31,589 nt of DNA. Source: DATMGU01 sp035555315 (GTDB taxonomy: Bacteria; Pseudomonadota; Alphaproteobacteria; ATCC43930; CGMCC-115725). A model generated the notes under the pieces. It saw only the letters and a program-made list of their open reading frames with translations. It searched no databases and was not told the DNA's origin. A program made the position numbers and the translations under genes. Positions 30,712-31,589 of this stretch are shown in pieces; the stretch's first letter is position 1; each line of letters starts with the position of its first letter. The stretch covers positions 1-31,589 of the forward strand of contig DATMGU010000089.1 in NCBI GenBank assembly GCA_035555315.1, written 5' to 3'.

Positions 30712-31589
30712 ATGGCTTACGCAAGCACCGAACACGACGCGCATGACGCCCATCACCATCCGGGCTTCGTCCAGCGTTGGCTGATGTCGACCAATCACAA
30801 GGACATCGGCACGCTGTACCTGATCTTCGCGATCATCGCCGGCTTGATCGGCGGCGCGCTATCGGTGCTGATGCGCATCAACCTGCAAAGCCCCGGCGCG
30901 CTGCTGTTCGCCGGCGACCACCAGCTCTACAACGTGGTGGTGACGGCCCATGGCTTGATCATGGTGTTCTTCGTGGTCATGCCGGCGATGATCGGCGGCT
31001 TCGGCAATTGGTTCGTGCCGTTGATGATCGGCGCGCCGGACATGGCGTTTCCGCGGCTCAACAACATCAGCTTCTGGCTGCTGATCCCGTCCTTCGGCCT
31101 GTTGCTGGGGTCGAGTCTGGTCGATGGCGGTGTCGGCACCGGCTGGACGCTGTATCCGCCGCTGTCGAGCGTCGCCGGGCATCCCGGCGCCGCCGTCGAC
31201 ATGGCGATCTTCTCGCTGCATCTGGCCGGCGCCTCGTCGATCCTGGGCGCCATCAACTTCATCACCACCATCCTCAACATGCGCGCGCCCGGCATGACGC
31301 TGCACAAGATGCCGCTGTTCGTCTGGGCGATGCTGGTGACCGCGTTCCTGCTGCTGCTGTCCTTGCCGGTGCTCGGCGGCGCCATCACCATGCTGTTGAC
31401 CGATCGCAATTTCGGCACGACCTTCTTCGACCCGGCGGGCGGCGGCGATCCGATCCTGTTCCTGCACCTGTTCTGGTTCTTCGGGCATCCCGAGGTCTAC
31501 ATCATGATCCTGCCGGGCTTCGGCATGGTCAGCCACGTGATCTCGACCTTCTCCAAGAAGCCGATCTTCGGCTATCTGGGGATGGCCTA
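30712..31589 (+). CDS. coxA: Cytochrome c oxidase subunit I (5' part; runs off the window)
   Basis: The first 292 residues of the haem-copper catalytic subunit; a full protein is about 530-550. The start MAYASTEHDAHDAHHHPGF is followed by the conserved WLMSTNHKDIGTLYLIF. Haem ligand H80 lies in TAHGLIMVFF. The segment FWFFGHPEVYIMILPGFG supplies the CuB ligand H259, proton-channel E261 and the Tyr (Y263) that cross-links to the CuB histidine. These mark an A-type aa3 oxidase. The ATG at 30712 is preceded by the purine-rich gaggaccgagaggg. The gene is cut by the window edge and is not broken. The His-rich N-terminal segment HDAHDAHHH is a local feature of unknown role. Confidence 0.95.
   Translation, partial: MAYASTEHDAHDAHHHPGFVQRWLMSTNHKDIGTLYLIFAIIAGLIGGALSVLMRINLQSPGALLFAGDHQLYNVVVTAHGLIMVFFVVMPAMIGGFGNWFVPLMIGAPDMAFPRLNNISFWLLIPSFGLLLGSSLVDGGVGTGWTLYPPLSSVAGHPGAAVDMAIFSLHLAGASSILGAINFITTILNMRAPGMTLHKMPLFVWAMLVTAFLLLLSLPVLGGAITMLLTDRNFGTTFFDPAGGGDPILFLHLFWFFGHPEVYIMILPGFGMVSHVISTFSKKPIFGYLGMA

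Noticed and set aside
30859..31536. Minus-strand 225-codon open frame over coxA
   Set aside because: It is antisense to the highly conserved cytochrome oxidase subunit I sequence, including the haem and CuB ligands.

Overview
The window is about 31.6 kb of GC-rich DNA that reads as the chromosome of a Gram-negative alphaproteobacterium, probably of the Rhodospirillales type. The evidence is the lipid A/Kdo genes, an aa3-type cytochrome oxidase with an alphaproteobacterial-style subunit II, a ubiquinone pathway, a DUF4170 protein, a PAS_5-type protein and an ETFB-type lysine methyltransferase. Assignment below class level is inference.

Layout. (1) 1-1.9 kb: an MFS transporter with less biased codon use than its neighbours, followed by a decayed IS21-type istB fragment; this looks like an acquired left flank. 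(2) 1.9-7.6 kb: housekeeping genes rsmD, an rluB-type pseudouridine synthase, a class I glutamine amidotransferase-like hydrolase, tadA, purD and xseA. (3) 7.6-12.5 kb (minus strand): a tightly coupled msbA-type exporter, DUF374 acyltransferase, waaA and lpxK, i.e. lipid A-Kdo synthesis and export. (4) 12.7-14.5 kb (minus): a GT4 glycosyltransferase behind a COG2908 metallophosphoesterase, read from an AT-rich promoter region. This pair resembles the PlcP/Agt phospholipid-to-glycolipid remodelling pair. (5) 14.9-18.9 kb: pmbA, ubiD, DUF4170 and an ETFB-type methyltransferase. (6) 19.1-25.7 kb: a second MFS transporter, ubiA, a small charged protein, rsmE, gshA, two unknown small genes and a PAS-domain protein. 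(7) 25.9-29.4 kb (minus): a secreted clan GH-A-like glycoside hydrolase downstream of tldD. (8) 29.7 kb to the end: coxB and the 5' part of coxA.

How the genes connect: ubiA and ubiD act in ubiquinone synthesis, which feeds the respiratory chain that ends in CoxAB. PmbA and TldD normally form one heterodimeric protease, but here they lie about 12 kb apart. LpxK, WaaA, the acyltransferase and the MsbA-type exporter act one after another on lipid A precursors.

The most unusual signal is not a gene. At least six genes end in, or immediately next to, short tandem duplications of 14-30 bp. Four of these copy the stop codon itself; two begin at or just after it. A 4 x 15 bp array also precedes ubiD, and an 18 bp duplication lies inside a signal peptide. 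A second candidate is a PHO-box-like direct repeat in the AT-rich region upstream of the phosphoesterase/glycosyltransferase pair. I see no tRNA, rRNA, CRISPR array, prophage or intact insertion sequence, and no clearly new multi-gene system.
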